A stretch of DNA of 50,702 nucleotides, from positions 1 to 50,702 of the forward strand of contig MUGG01000044.1 in the NCBI GenBank assembly GCA_002148405.1, read 5' to 3'. The translations under genes were made by a program, and so were the position numbers. Below the pieces are notes generated by a model. The model was not told the DNA's origin, did not search any database, and saw only the letters and a program-made list of their open reading frames with translations. The DNA comes from Alkalinema sp. CACIAM 70d (GTDB lineage Bacteria; Cyanobacteriota; Cyanobacteriia; Leptolyngbyales; Leptolyngbyaceae). Shown here piece by piece: positions 16,660 through 24,311 of this stretch. Position 1 is the stretch's first letter, and every line of letters starts with the position of its first letter.

Positions 16660-17622
16660 TTATCCTCCGGAATTACTAGGCTGCTGCTGGGCTGGCTGAA
16701 TTGGCGGAGTCTGAGTTTGCGGGGGTTGATTGGTTAGCACAACTCCGGTGATGACTAAGCAGCCACCGATTACTAACGAAGGTTGTAAGGATTCCCGCAA
16801 AAATAAAATCCCCATCATCACCGCAGAGACCGGAACTAAATTTGTGAAAATAGCAGTACGGCTGGCTCCGATCGTCTGAATGCCTTGGGAATACCAAATG
16901 AATGCAATGACCGTTCCCAAAATTCCCATATAGGTAATGCTAAGAGCAGCAATTGGGGTGATACTGGGTAATGTAGAGAATAAAATTTCTGTCAATGCAA
17001 TAGGAAATAGTGACAATGCACCAATTACGCAGCTATAGGTTGTAACCACTAACGGGGAAATGGTTTGTAAAACCTGTTTGCCCAGCAGGGTATAGGTCAC
17101 CCAACTCGTAACACAGCCTAGGAGGAGCCAGTCCCCTAATCCAATCCCTGTATGCAATAGATTGAGAGGATTTCCCTGGGCAATGACGATCGCGACTCCC
17201 AGCAGGGAAATCAGTGTGCCTAATATTTTAGATTTAGATAGTGGCTCGCGGTAAAAGATTGCTGACCCCAAGGACACCGAGATCGGGTTAAAGGCCACAA
17301 TTAAGGAAGCACGGCTGGCGGGCAGTAACTTCAGTCCGCCAAGGAAGAAAGCATTGTAGGCAAAAATTCCGGCCAAGCCCATCAAGCTGACTCCTAACCA
17401 TTGCGATCGATTGAGCCGGGGTAATTTACCGATCTGTAGCCAGCAGAGCAGGAGTAATAGGATCGCGGCGATCGCAAAGCGCAGAAAAGCGACGGAAAAG
17501 ACGCCAACACTTTGCACTGCGATGCGTCCTGCAATAAAGGTTCCGCCCCAAATGAGCGTTGTCAGTACCAGTTGCGCATAGATAATGGCCGATCGCCGAG
17601 GTGTAGAAATTTCTTGACTCAT
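16660..17622 (-). CDS. EamA-family transporter (DMT superfamily)
   Basis: 320 residues with ten predicted membrane helices in two homologous EamA halves. The first is typical: TLIWGGTFIAGRIAVQSVGVFSVAFLRFAIAAILLLLL; the second starts at about residue 170. A Gln/Pro-rich cytoplasmic tail ends the protein. The family exports amino acids, metabolites or drugs. Its start overlaps the stop of the phosphatase-like gene by four bases and its stop is three bases from the hydrolase gene, so the three are translationally coupled. Substrate unknown; linkage to the mtn genes may hint at sulfur metabolites, but that is speculative. Confidence 0.9.
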   Translation of the reverse strand: MSQEISTPRRSAIIYAQLVLTTLIWGGTFIAGRIAVQSVGVFSVAFLRFAIAAILLLLLCWLQIGKLPRLNRSQWLGVSLMGLAGIFAYNAFFLGGLKLLPASRASLIVAFNPISVSLGSAIFYREPLSKSKILGTLISLLGVAIVIAQGNPLNLLHTGIGLGDWLLLGCVTSWVTYTLLGKQVLQTISPLVVTTYSCVIGALSLFPIALTEILFSTLPSITPIAALSITYMGILGTVIAFIWYSQGIQTIGASRTAIFTNLVPVSAVMMGILFLRESLQPSLVIGGCLVITGVVLTNQPPQTQTPPIQPAQQQPSNSGG

Positions 17623-18152
17623 GGGCGATCCTGGATCTTGGCTCCGTTCTGCGTGGTTGACGGATCAGATACGGGGACTTCGGGGACTTCGGGGATAGGG
17701 AGGTAACGGTCTAACACCTGCTGAATAAATGCTGTCCAGATTTCGTTCGGTTGCCAAATCCGTTGGAGATCCTGTTTAGCCGTTTCATCACTCTCCTGTT
17801 GGTGAATCCGTCGCCAGAGATAAACAAATACCGATACTCGCTTGTTAGCTGCACAATGGATAAACAGTTTTCGATCGGGGCGACGTTTCATAATCTGACA
17901 GAAAAATTCAAAATCCATCAGCGTTGGTTTGTCCCACACGACAGGAATATGGAAATATTCCAACCGGGCAGATTGGGCGACCGCAGCTTCATTGAGTAGC
18001 GCATGGTCTGAACTGCTCAAGGCTAAGTTAATCACCGTTTGATAGCCTGCGGCCCTGATGGCTGCAAACTGAAACGCATTCGGTTGTCCGGCAGTTCCAA
18101 TTCGATCGGAAATCCGCAGAAAGTTGGCAATTTCCTCAACACGATCACCCAT
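17619..18152 (-). CDS. Tyrosine/dual-specificity phosphatase-like protein
   Basis: 177 residues. FLRISDRIGTAGQPNAFQFAAIRAAGYQTVINLAL is the beta-lactamase-hydrolase-like/DSP start, and KLFIHCAANKRVSVFVYLWR holds the phosphate-loop Cys. The loop reads C-A-A-N-K-R, one residue shorter than the canonical C-x5-R, so catalytic competence is uncertain; the variant seems to be typical of this cyanobacterial group (from memory of the family, not checked). The tail is Pro/Val/Ser-rich. It sits between the ABM gene (37 bases) and the EamA gene (four-base overlap). Confidence 0.8.
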   Translation of the reverse strand: MGDRVEEIANFLRISDRIGTAGQPNAFQFAAIRAAGYQTVINLALSSSDHALLNEAAVAQSARLEYFHIPVVWDKPTLMDFEFFCQIMKRRPDRKLFIHCAANKRVSVFVYLWRRIHQQESDETAKQDLQRIWQPNEIWTAFIQQVLDRYLPIPEVPEVPVSDPSTTQNGAKIQDRP

Positions 18153-18189
18153 GACTTACCCTACTCTAACCCTACTGTAACCGTTCATC

Positions 18190-18480
18190 CTATCCTAAAC
18201 GTTGATAGCTCCGAATATCCGGCATCGCTGCCACAATGCCGTCTAACTGCGCCATTGCGGCCTGTAAATGGGGCGTTTGCAGATGGGCCTCTAGAGCCGC
18301 TTCCGACTCCCACTCTTCAATAAAGGTAAAGTCTGTGGGATCCTGAAGATTTTGATGCAGCTCGTATTGGATACATCCCGATTCCTGACGGGTCGGTTCC
18401 AGAATGCTGAGGGTGAGGGCTTTTAGGGCCTCAATTTGGTCAGGTTTCGCAATCACATGGGCAACAACACGAATCGTCAT
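18190..18480 (-). CDS. ABM-type monooxygenase (YgiN-like)
   Basis: 96 residues from ATG 18480: MTIRVVAHVIAKPDQIEALKALTLSILEPTRQESGCIQYELHQNLQDPTDFTFIEEWESEAALEAHL. This is the antibiotic-biosynthesis-monooxygenase ferredoxin-like fold, including the conserved ESGCxxYELHQ and FxFxExWxSxxALxxH motifs. Members oxidise quinols or aromatic substrates without cofactor; the substrate here is unknown. The ATG five codons earlier (18495) is possible but adds only five residues. It is 59 bases downstream of mtnB, and the 3' flank holds a short ACCCTACT(C/G)TA tandem pair before the next gene. Confidence 0.85.
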   Translation of the reverse strand: MTIRVVAHVIAKPDQIEALKALTLSILEPTRQESGCIQYELHQNLQDPTDFTFIEEWESEAALEAHLQTPHLQAAMAQLDGIVAAMPDIRSYQRLG

Positions 18481-18539
18481 AGCGTTAGCTCCCAAAATAG
18501 GTCATTAATCCAATCATTCCTGTATACGCAGAAAAATTA

Positions 18540-19148
18540 CTACCGGATCTGTCGCTCTAACACCATATACCGGAAAATATATTCCACCAGTTCAATAGCA
18601 TTGCGAGCCTCTCGGGTCGAATTGGCCCACACTGTAACGCCATGGTTCCGAATCAGTAACGCGGGGATTTGCGGCGATTGTTGGGAGAAGCGATCGCGGA
18701 TGTCATCGGCAATCTTGGGCACGTCCAAATGGTTGGCAAAGAGGGGCATTGCACATTGTGGATTTTCTTCCCACAGACCCAATCCCTTAATCATCTCCAA
18801 GGGGGGCAACGGTAATGCATCTGCTGTTGTGAAATTGGACACCAAATTCGCTTCTACGGAATGGACATGGTAGCAGGCTTTTGCTTCGGGGAATAGGTCA
18901 TAAATGGCCTCGTGAATCGAGGTTTCCGCAGAGGGTTTATCCGTGGGCCGACTGCCTTCCCATTCGCCACCGGGTTTCATGTGGATGAAGTCATGGATGA
19001 TGAGCTCACCTTTGGATTTACCGCTAGCCGTGACCCAAAAACTACCATCCTCCATGCGTGCCGATAGATTCCCCGCCGTGCCCCACATCCAGCCCCGATC
19101 GTGGAAGTATTTCGCAGCGCTGATTAAATCATTCCGTAGATCTGTCAT
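18540..19148 (-). CDS. mtnB: Methylthioribulose-1-phosphate dehydratase
   Basis: 202 residues of the class II aldolase/adducin fold. MtnB dehydrates MTRu-1-P to DK-MTP-1-P in the methionine salvage pathway, in the cytosol. Seen: GWMWGTAGNLSAR, the ASGKSKGEL phosphate-binding loop (41-49), SAETSIH with the catalytic Glu, zinc ligands in YHVHSVEAN (H94, H96) and in IRNHGVTVW (H169). Length and motifs fit MtnB better than fuculose aldolase. It follows mtnX by 78 bases on the same strand. Confidence 0.93.
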   Translation of the reverse strand: MTDLRNDLISAAKYFHDRGWMWGTAGNLSARMEDGSFWVTASGKSKGELIIHDFIHMKPGGEWEGSRPTDKPSAETSIHEAIYDLFPEAKACYHVHSVEANLVSNFTTADALPLPPLEMIKGLGLWEENPQCAMPLFANHLDVPKIADDIRDRFSQQSPQIPALLIRNHGVTVWANSTREARNAIELVEYIFRYMVLERQIR

Positions 19149-19226
19149 TCTCCATTCCCTGACGTAATAGTTCCCGATTCCGTTGCCCCTAAATTAACTC
19201 AGATAATCCTAGGGATGAATCATTTA

Positions 19227-19916
19227 TTATTTCTCCCAGCGTTGGGCTAAGTAGTCGCGAATCTCAAAGAAGTCATTCCAGGGAATGTAAGCTTTACCCT
19301 GCTCATCTAGGTACTGCGCTAGCCGATCGCGGGCAAATACCACTGGAGCCGCTAAGGCCATATTTAAATCCGTAATCGAATCCCCGATCGCGATCGCTTC
19401 CTGGCAGGGATACTGGGCCATGACGTTCACCTTCGCCACCAGTTCCGTCCCATCTTCGTAGGTGGGAATGACGCGGCAATAGTCCTGGGACACATCCAAA
19501 TCCACCGCGTGAATGCCCGCCATCCGGGGCTGGAGATCACCCAAAACGGTCTCTACCATGCCCCGCACCCCACCGGAAATCACGACAAAGGGGACTTGGT
19601 GACGATCGAGGAAATCCAAAAATTCCGGCAATCCAGGGCGCATGGTTTTACTGCGGGAAAATTCCACAATCTCGGGATATTGACTGGCAGGAATGGACTC
19701 CAACAGCCGCCGCACGCCCTCCCGCAGGGTCAGCCGCCGCGCATACATTTCCGGCATCAATTCCGCAGATAGCTGGGGGGTAAAGGCTTTGAGCAACGCC
19801 ACGAAGGTTTCTTCAGCGGTAATCGTTCCGTCAAAGTCTGAAAAGACGACTCGTTGATGTTGAGCCGTGGGGGCGTGCGATCGGTCTAATGCTTGGGGGA
19901 TCGTCTCGGTGATCAT
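19227..19916 (-). CDS. mtnX: HK-MTPenyl-1-P phosphatase (HAD family)
   Basis: 229 residues. MtnX removes phosphate from HK-MTPenyl-1-P to give the acireductone. The HAD motif I FSDFDGTIT (about residues 25-33) has both Asp residues; motif II is VVISGG; motif IV GDSITDLNMA. The closest named match by neighbourhood is MtnX, because the upstream gene is the RuBisCO-like enolase that supplies its substrate; MtnW+MtnX together replace the fused MtnC of other bacteria. The first about 20 residues are poorly conserved in appearance. It lies 57 bases downstream of mtnW. Confidence 0.92.
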   Translation of the reverse strand: MITETIPQALDRSHAPTAQHQRVVFSDFDGTITAEETFVALLKAFTPQLSAELMPEMYARRLTLREGVRRLLESIPASQYPEIVEFSRSKTMRPGLPEFLDFLDRHQVPFVVISGGVRGMVETVLGDLQPRMAGIHAVDLDVSQDYCRVIPTYEDGTELVAKVNVMAQYPCQEAIAIGDSITDLNMALAAPVVFARDRLAQYLDEQGKAYIPWNDFFEIRDYLAQRWEK

Positions 19917-19973
19917 GGTGGCTATGGATGCGATAGTGGGTATCGTTGCTGTGAATAATTATTATGAGTTCGG

Positions 19974-21152
19974 CTAAATCCCCCATTTCTCCAACGCTGT
20001 TCGTAACGCACTGGAGGAAACTTGTGAAATATCAAAGGGATGGCCAGGAGTTGCCTGTTGCAACGCTTCAAAAAATGCCTGCACGCCAGCCCCCGCGCCC
20101 TGGGGGTGATCCATAATCCCAGTTCCTGCGTTTAGAATCACGTCTTGACCATAATCCGCCAGTGCTTTGGGGACAATGCCGGGGTGAATGCCTGCGGAAG
20201 GCACGGGAAAGACATTGCGCGATCGCAGGGCATCTCGAATGGCGGCTTCCTCCTGGGCGGCAAAGGGCAAGTTGCCATAGTGGGCGGGGTAGAGCACGGC
20301 ATCGGCTCCAGCATGGGCCGCCAACGTTCCCAATACGACGGAATAGGCGAGGCCATGATCCGGCGCACCACACATCGCCCCCGCAAAGGCTGGATGCATA
20401 AAAATGGGGACATTAACCTCTGGATCGATCGCCAACGCTTCTAAGACAGAAAAACCATAGGTCAGGACATTGAGCAATAAGGCGTTGGCCCCCGCAGCCA
20501 CTAACCGACGGGCGTTATCGAGAAGATCCGCTGCTCTGCCCGTGACGTTAACCGCATAGAGCAGTTCTTTGCCCGTGTTGGCTTTGACCGCATCGATTTC
20601 CCGGCGACAGGCTTGGAGGCGCTCCAGGGTGGGAGCCACCTCCAAGTTGCCGAGAATTTCATCGTCCTTAATCACGTCCAGACCTGCGATCGCCACTTCC
20701 CGTAAAATTTGAGCATGATCCTCAGCGGTCAGTCCGAGGGCGGGTTTAAAAATCGCCATGACTAGGGGGCGATCGTGAACCTGTACCCGATCGCGAATAC
20801 CCGAAATTCCAAAGCGACAATGCTGACCGTAGGTTTCTGGCAACCGGACGGCCATTACTTTTGCAGCTCCGGCCATGGAATATTTACCGAAGATCATTGT
20901 CAGTAAACTGGCAATATCTCCTTCGGTATTGGCAACGGGAAAGCGAACGGTGGCGATGCTGGAACCGTCATCGTTCCGTTGCGTGGCCACGACCTCCGCC
21001 AGAAACGACTGGAAGGCTTGTTCTCGGTGGGCAAAGCGGGCATCCCAGGTGCCGACCGTTTGCCCGATCGCGATCACCTTTGCCTGTTTTTCCGGGTCAA
21101 CGCCTGCGGGAAAACGATAATCGACTTCGATCGACTGTGCTGAAATTACCAT
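19974..21152 (-). CDS. mtnW: DK-MTP-1-P enolase, RuBisCO-like protein (form IV)
   Basis: 392 residues. This RuBisCO-like protein enolises DK-MTP-1-P in methionine salvage and does not fix CO2. The RuBisCO core is clear: MAIFKPALGL (Lys136 in the KPKLGL position, with the second Lys replaced by Ala), GLDVIKDDE (carbamylation Lys162 and metal-binding Asp164/Glu165), GANALLLNVLTYGFS, IFMHPAFAGAM, VPSAGIHPGI and NAGTGIMDHPQGAGAGVQAFFEAL. The loop-6 catalytic Lys of true RuBisCO is not visible, which fits the form IV class. It starts 12 bases after the mtnD stop, so the two are tightly coupled. RLPs of this type are known from some cyanobacteria such as Microcystis. Confidence 0.95.
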   Translation of the reverse strand: MVISAQSIEVDYRFPAGVDPEKQAKVIAIGQTVGTWDARFAHREQAFQSFLAEVVATQRNDDGSSIATVRFPVANTEGDIASLLTMIFGKYSMAGAAKVMAVRLPETYGQHCRFGISGIRDRVQVHDRPLVMAIFKPALGLTAEDHAQILREVAIAGLDVIKDDEILGNLEVAPTLERLQACRREIDAVKANTGKELLYAVNVTGRAADLLDNARRLVAAGANALLLNVLTYGFSVLEALAIDPEVNVPIFMHPAFAGAMCGAPDHGLAYSVVLGTLAAHAGADAVLYPAHYGNLPFAAQEEAAIRDALRSRNVFPVPSAGIHPGIVPKALADYGQDVILNAGTGIMDHPQGAGAGVQAFFEALQQATPGHPFDISQVSSSALRTALEKWGI

Positions 21153-21164
21153 TTCCGTTTCAAC

Positions 21165-21719
21165 CTACACTGCCGCTAACCGGGGTAAACGAATTTGGAT
21201 GTCAGTATATTCAGGTACCCAGCCAGCGGTTCCCGCGAAGTAGCGCACGGCTTTAATCCGACGGCTGGGGGTGAGATAGAACCAGTGTTCGGTTCCGGCG
21301 GGGACGTTGATGTATTCTTCCGCTTGTACGGTCAGTTCCACCTGGGATCGATCGGGCAGGACAAAGCCAAACACTCCTTCGCCATCAACGATGTAGCGCA
21401 CTTCGTCGTCGGCATGGGTGTGGACTTTCTCAAATTTTGCCAGTAAGGTTTCTAGGTTCGGTACATCAGGATGCAGCACAATCAAATCCCGCGAGGTGTA
21501 GCCTTGATTCTCTTTCAGCGTATTAAAGTAGTGATCGAGCCCTTGCAGAACCTGTTCCTTTTGCTCATCGTTTAAACTTGCACAGGCCAGGAGTTCCTGC
21601 ACTTGGGGATCGGTGCCCGTGGTCCAGTGGTTGAGCTGGATGTTGAGGGGGGCGAGGATTTGCCCGATCGCTGCTAAATCCGTCAGTTCTGTGCCGTTTT
21701 CCAACCGCAAAGTTGCCAT
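21165..21719 (-). CDS. mtnD: Acireductone dioxygenase
   Basis: 184 residues of the cupin fold. It oxidises the acireductone to 2-keto-4-methylthiobutyrate and formate with Fe, or makes CO with Ni. Metal ligands: H100, H102 and E106 in KVHTHADDEVRYI and H145 in GTEHWF. First gene of the leftward mtn run; GGGAG lies 8-12 bases before the ATG. A TATAAT box at 21750-21755 places the transcript start about 24 bases upstream. The product KMTB would need an aminotransferase (mtnE), which is not in the window, nor are mtnA, mtnK and mtnN. Confidence 0.95.
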   Translation of the reverse strand: MATLRLENGTELTDLAAIGQILAPLNIQLNHWTTGTDPQVQELLACASLNDEQKEQVLQGLDHYFNTLKENQGYTSRDLIVLHPDVPNLETLLAKFEKVHTHADDEVRYIVDGEGVFGFVLPDRSQVELTVQAEEYINVPAGTEHWFYLTPSRRIKAVRYFAGTAGWVPEYTDIQIRLPRLAAV

Positions 21720-21743
21720 AAATCATGCTCCCAAATTGACCCG

Positions 21744-21778
21744 AAGTTCATTATAAGACACGGGTTTCCGGGTAGAGG
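21744..21778 (-). promoter_or_regulatory. Candidate promoter of the mtn operon
   Basis: On the minus strand there is a perfect TATAAT (21755 to 21750), with no good -35 at 17 bases. Just upstream, GAAACCC occurs twice, separated by CTCTACCCG, where a -35 would lie, so activation by a bound protein is plausible. No SAM riboswitch fits in the short leader. Confidence 0.6.
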
Positions 21779-21837
21779 GGTTTCTGGGCAGACCACGGCG
21801 ACTGGAATCGTGATCGAAGACTCTAGACCAGATTATC

Positions 21838-22212
21838 TCATTGGGGATCGGGATCCACAGGATTCAACAGCGTCAATGCAGGAATCCATTGAAAATCCTC
21901 CAGATTACGAGTAACTAGTATCAAATTATGAGCCAAAGCAGTGCCTGCAATGATTGCATCTCCCAAGGTCATTCGCCTTTGTTGGCGAAGAATCACTGCT
22001 TGTTCTAAAACCTCTTGAGAAATTGGCAGAACCGGAGCAACTTGAAAAAATGCTTCAAAATACTGTCGTTGCTGCGCATCCAAGCGATGATACCCTAACA
22101 CTTCAACATAACTGATTGCAGAAACTGAAGGCGCGTGATCTGCAATAAACTCTCGCACATGCGGGTAGATAGGTTGCGCTGCATAGATGATGATATTGCT
22201 GTCAAGAAGCAC
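21838..22212 (-). CDS. PIN-domain toxin (VapC-like)
   Basis: 124 residues: MLLDSNIIIYAAQP (first catalytic Asp), VSAISYVEVLGYH (Glu), and MTLGDAIIAGTALAHNLILVTRNLEDFQ with the final acidic residues. All four acidic positions of the Mg-dependent RNase site are present. It is translated from the same mRNA as the small gene three bases upstream, the usual antitoxin-first order. It differs from the VapC at 10506 in subtype (DSNIIIYA instead of DTHALLWW). Confidence 0.92.
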   Translation of the reverse strand: MLLDSNIIIYAAQPIYPHVREFIADHAPSVSAISYVEVLGYHRLDAQQRQYFEAFFQVAPVLPISQEVLEQAVILRQQRRMTLGDAIIAGTALAHNLILVTRNLEDFQWIPALTLLNPVDPDPQ

Positions 22213-22215
22213 GTT

Positions 22216-22488
22216 TTACCGTCCTGGCAATGGTCGATCTTGGCGAATTTCTCGCTGCCATACACTCCCGTCAATTTCAATCTCCCAGGGAGTATTGGCC
22301 AACTTTGCTAGGATAGCTGCCATTTGACGACCTCTCTGGGAAGGCTCGATCGCAGATATCCCTGCTTCAACATCGCTAGGGACAACAACCGTAACCTGGA
22401 CTTGTTGTGCAGACTCTCCCAATGCAGGAGCCTCTTCAATCCACTCTAGGCGATCGCCCTTCAACCAAGCCTTAAATGTCTGGGTCAT
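22216..22488 (-). CDS. Antitoxin-like partner of the PIN toxin
   Basis: 90 residues. The start MTQTFKAWLKGDRLEWIEEAP ... VQVTVVVP is a small beta-rich module that precedes VapC genes in cyanobacteria; the centre and tail (RGRQMAAILAKLANTPWEIEIDGSVWQREIRQDRPLPGR) look like a toxin-binding helix with a conserved DPxxWQREIRxDRPLPGR ending. No named DNA-binding fold is recognisable. The assignment rests on position (three bases from the toxin) and this tail. Confidence 0.85.
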   Translation of the reverse strand: MTQTFKAWLKGDRLEWIEEAPALGESAQQVQVTVVVPSDVEAGISAIEPSQRGRQMAAILAKLANTPWEIEIDGSVWQREIRQDRPLPGR

Positions 22489-22545
22489 AGCTTCACGGTG
22501 TCCGATCGGTTCCCTTCAGTGTAATCCCAATTCCACTCAAGCCAA

Positions 22546-23397
22546 CTAATAGGACGTAATCAGGAGTTCGGTGATTTTGCCGCGCTTGCTGCCGTTGGAA
22601 TTGATATGGCGGGATGCATAAATCGTGTGAATGTTGTAGCCTGCGTAAAGCTCACGAATGAACTCACAGTCCGAATTCGATAACATCACCTTCACCCCCC
22701 GATCGCACAACTTGGCAAAAACATCCCGCAGCCGAGCTTGCTCCGCTTCCAAAAACGAATAACGATTGTAGGAAGTAAATTTGCTGGTGGAACTGATGGG
22801 ATGGTAGGGCGGGTCAAAGTAGACAAAATCCTTGGATGACTTGGCATACTTCAACACCTCTTCAAACCCCACGGGTTCAATGCGTGTCGCCTTCAAGGAT
22901 TCCGAACAAGCCCGCAGCAGATCGGGATCGTAAATGCTGGGATTCTTGTATTTCCCCATCGGCACATTGAAATGGCCCTTGGAATTTTCCCGGTACAACC
23001 CATTAAAACAGGTCTTGTTGAGATACAAAATCCGAGCCGCACGCTCCAGGTTGTTGCCCGTCCAAAACCATTCATCATTGACCATCACCTGCGATCGCAC
23101 ATGATAGTAATGATCTTCGCAGTGGCGATCGTGGTGTTCGCGCAGGAGATCGATCACGTCATGCACCTCGTCGCGGATGCAACGGTAGACGTTAATCACC
23201 TCAAGGTTAATGTCCGCCAGAAAGCTCTTTTTGGGACGCAAATGGAAAAAGACAGCACCTCCCCCCAAAAACGGCTCGTAGTACGTCCGGTAGTCTTTGG
23301 GGAAGAACGATTCATACTGCGGGAGCAGTTGACTTTTCCCACCAGCCCATTTGAGGAAGGGGCGGGGAACGGCAGTGGGTCGAACTTGGGTCAGCAT
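22546..23397 (-). CDS. dam: DNA adenine methylase, Dam/D12 class
   Basis: 283 residues, class alpha N6-adenine methyltransferase. SAM-binding FLKWAGGKSQLLPQY (14-28) and YEPFLGGGAVFF (40-51), ADIN (61-64), the target-recognition region KTCFNGLYRENSKGHFNVPMGKY and catalytic DPPY (195-198). This matches GATC-specific Dam-type enzymes. There is no restriction gene next to it, so it is a solitary methylase, probably involved in repair, replication timing or regulation. GATC is unusually common in this window, both as HIP1 (GCGATCGC) and as CGATCGAT runs, which makes its target load very high. The start (ATG 23397) gives MLTQVRPTAVPRPFLKWAGG. Confidence 0.93.
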   Translation of the reverse strand: MLTQVRPTAVPRPFLKWAGGKSQLLPQYESFFPKDYRTYYEPFLGGGAVFFHLRPKKSFLADINLEVINVYRCIRDEVHDVIDLLREHHDRHCEDHYYHVRSQVMVNDEWFWTGNNLERAARILYLNKTCFNGLYRENSKGHFNVPMGKYKNPSIYDPDLLRACSESLKATRIEPVGFEEVLKYAKSSKDFVYFDPPYHPISSTSKFTSYNRYSFLEAEQARLRDVFAKLCDRGVKVMLSNSDCEFIRELYAGYNIHTIYASRHINSNGSKRGKITELLITSY

Positions 23398-23444
23398 TCG
23401 TCTATCATAAAAGGAATTTGCAGGATTGGAACGAATTTATTACC

Positions 23445-23648
23445 ATGCAAGACCTTTGGACAACAATCTCTAAATATCCCCGTTTTTTAATTGGCGTGAT
23501 CCTGGGTGTGTTTTTGAACCTACTTGCGCCGCTTGGCCCTCTGTTTAAGCGTCCCGTCACCGCGATCGCCCTGATCGGCATCATGTTAGGAATTGTGGGC
23601 TTTTTTATATTTACCTTGCAAGGGATGCTAGGTCTGAATCCGGTCTGA
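23445..23648 (+). CDS. DUF751 family protein (Ycf33-like)
   Basis: 67 residues from ATG 23445: MQDLWTTISKYPRFLIGVILGVFLNLLAPLGPLFKRPVTAIALIGIMLG. It has two membrane helices and the conserved RFLIGVILG/LAPLxxLFKRP signature of the DUF751/Ycf33 family, found in cyanobacteria and plastids, function unknown. A TTG nine codons upstream is less likely. It overlaps no gene and precedes rbfA by 39 bases on the same strand. Confidence 0.9.
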   Translation: MQDLWTTISKYPRFLIGVILGVFLNLLAPLGPLFKRPVTAIALIGIMLGIVGFFIFTLQGMLGLNPV

Positions 23649-23687
23649 GCTAGAATCTAGCCAGGGGAAACGCCCAGGAGGGAAACT

Positions 23688-24125
23688 ATGGCAACCGATC
23701 GACGAGTCGCTCGCGTCGCAGAACAGATCAAGCGCGAGGTCAGCCAACTGTTAATGAGCGGAATCAAGGACGATCGCGTCGGCACGGGCATGGTCAGTGT
23801 GACGGATGTGGACGTTTCCGGCGATTTGCAGCACGCCAAAATCTTTGTCAGCATCTACGGCACCGATGAAGCTCGGGCGGAGACGATGAAGGGCTTGCAG
23901 TCAGCAACGGGCTATGTGCGCAGTGTGCTGGGGCAGCGGGTGAGGCTACGGCGGACTCCAGAGGTCATCTTTGTGGAAGACCGATCGCTGGAGCGGGGCA
24001 CGCAAATTCTGGGGCTGATCAATCGGCTGACGGAAGAGCGGAAAACCTCTGGGGTGGAGGAATGGCTCGATCGACCGGAGGAAGACGGGGCCGAAGATGA
24101 AGCCACGCCAGCTCTGGAATCCTGA
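23688..24125 (+). CDS. rbfA: Ribosome-binding factor A
   Basis: 145 residues. [19 protein letters not shown] is the KH-like domain start; [59 protein letters not shown] complete the fold. RbfA binds the 30S subunit and aids maturation of the 5' end of 16S rRNA. The C-terminal extension (about residues 118-145) is acidic. GGAGGG lies six bases before the ATG. Downstream is a dispersed palindromic repeat (24135-24276), then the GH3 gene. Confidence 0.95.
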   Translation: MATDRRVARVAEQIKREVSQLLMSGIKDDRVGTGMVSVTDVDVSGDLQHAKIFVSIYGTDEARAETMKGLQSATGYVRSVLGQRVRLRRTPEVIFVEDRSLERGTQILGLINRLTEERKTSGVEEWLDRPEEDGAEDEATPALES

Positions 24126-24134
24126 GACCAAATC

Positions 24135-24276
24135 AATCGGTGATTGCAATGCGTCACGATCCCCCTAAATCCCCCTTAATAAGGGGGACTTTGAAGTAGT
24201 TTGACTGAATTCCCTTAGTAAGGGGGCTAGGGGGATCGAATCGGTCGCGGTGATCAATCAATTGGGTATAACCATG
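24135..24276 (+). repeat. Dispersed palindromic repeat, longest copy
   Basis: Sequence CGATCCCCCTAAATCCCCCT TAATAAGGGGGACTTTGAA ... ending in TAGGGGGATCG and then a tail with TCAATCAATTGGGTATA. Its outer ends CGATCCCCCTA / TAGGGGGATCG are inverted, MITE-like. Related copies: 8119-8290, 29567-29640 (reverse), 40861-40955 (reverse, with an insert) and 49085-49150. No ORF inside. Confidence 0.8.
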
Positions 24277-24311
24277 CACCGTAAACGCTGACGACGGATC
24301 GGGAGAGGAGT

